From: CAYYNP01 sp964472545
GTDB lineage: Bacteria > Planctomycetota > Planctomycetia > Pirellulales > Thermoguttaceae
NCBI GenBank assembly: GCA_964472545.1
Contig: CAYYNP010000274.1
Coordinates: 1 to 13,539, forward strand
Reading direction: 5' to 3'
Length of the DNA stretch: 13,539 bases
Shown piece by piece: positions 13,487 through 13,539 of this stretch. The notes below the pieces were generated by a model, which worked only from the letters and a program-made list of their open reading frames with translations, searched no databases and was not told where the DNA came from. Each line of letters opens with the position of its first letter. The first letter of the stretch is position 1. The translations under genes were made by a program, and so were the position numbers.

Positions 13487-13539
13487 TAGTGCTCTGTCAA
13501 CATTGGATTTTAGGGTAGAGTGATTTCAATTTCTTTCGG
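13487..13539 (+). repeat. Partial copy of the TGCTCYGTCAA-terminated repeat element, runs off the window
   Basis: TAGTGCTCTGTCAA (13487-13500) matches the right terminus of the element at 7584-7714 read on the minus strand (TAGTGCTCCGTCAA). The block 13490-13516 also aligns without gaps to 7584-7610, with 21 of 27 bases equal and the same ending in GGGT. The palindromic core seen at 7607-7682 is not present in the visible part. The preceding 13329-13486 region shows nothing I can assign. Confidence 0.65.

Overview
The window reads as chromosomal DNA of a GC-rich bacterium, most likely a planctomycete of the Pirellulales type. This is inference, not a database match. It rests on the style of the genes, on the dispersed palindromic repeats (arms CATGCCCACGC / GCGTGGGCATG), on the short tandem repeats in gene gaps, and on a large lipoprotein-like GATase-fold protein beside an orphan ABC ATPase. 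Gene density is moderate. High GC creates many long antisense ORFs, which I treated as shadows.

Left part, all on the minus strand (1-7.5 kb). In transcription order the genes are: an enolase-superfamily protein (7546-6431) and a small ABM monooxygenase-like protein (6363-6055); an HD-GYP-type protein (5733-4528); an 852-residue membrane-anchored GATase-like protein (4312-1754) followed 26 bp later by an ABC ATPase (1727-801), which together look like a GldA/GldG-style ABC system without a visible permease; and a secreted or anchored SAM methyltransferase (640 to beyond the edge). Tandem repeats of 7, 13 and 14 bp sit in or beside the gaps of this block.

Middle (7.5-10.2 kb). Housekeeping translation genes diverge here: prfB (RF2, minus) with a clear programmed +1 frameshift at CTT TGA C, and mnmA (tRNA 2-thiouridylase, plus). 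A repeat element bounded by inverted TGCTCCGTCAA termini lies between prfB and the enolase-like gene. Its outermost TAG is also the prfB stop codon. A related half-element lies at the right edge of the window.

Right part, plus strand (10.2-13.5 kb). This is the most interesting region. It holds a sensor-less sigma-54 activator (AAA+ plus Fis-type HTH), a strong hairpin terminator, two direct repeats placed like enhancer sites, a near-consensus sigma-54 promoter, a roughly 200-nt leader with several perfect inverted repeats, and then three unrecognised small genes. The last of these encodes a signal-peptide protein with one membrane segment and a cytoplasmic tail. Read together, this looks like a self-contained sigma-54-controlled locus of unknown function. 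It is the best candidate in the window for an undescribed system.
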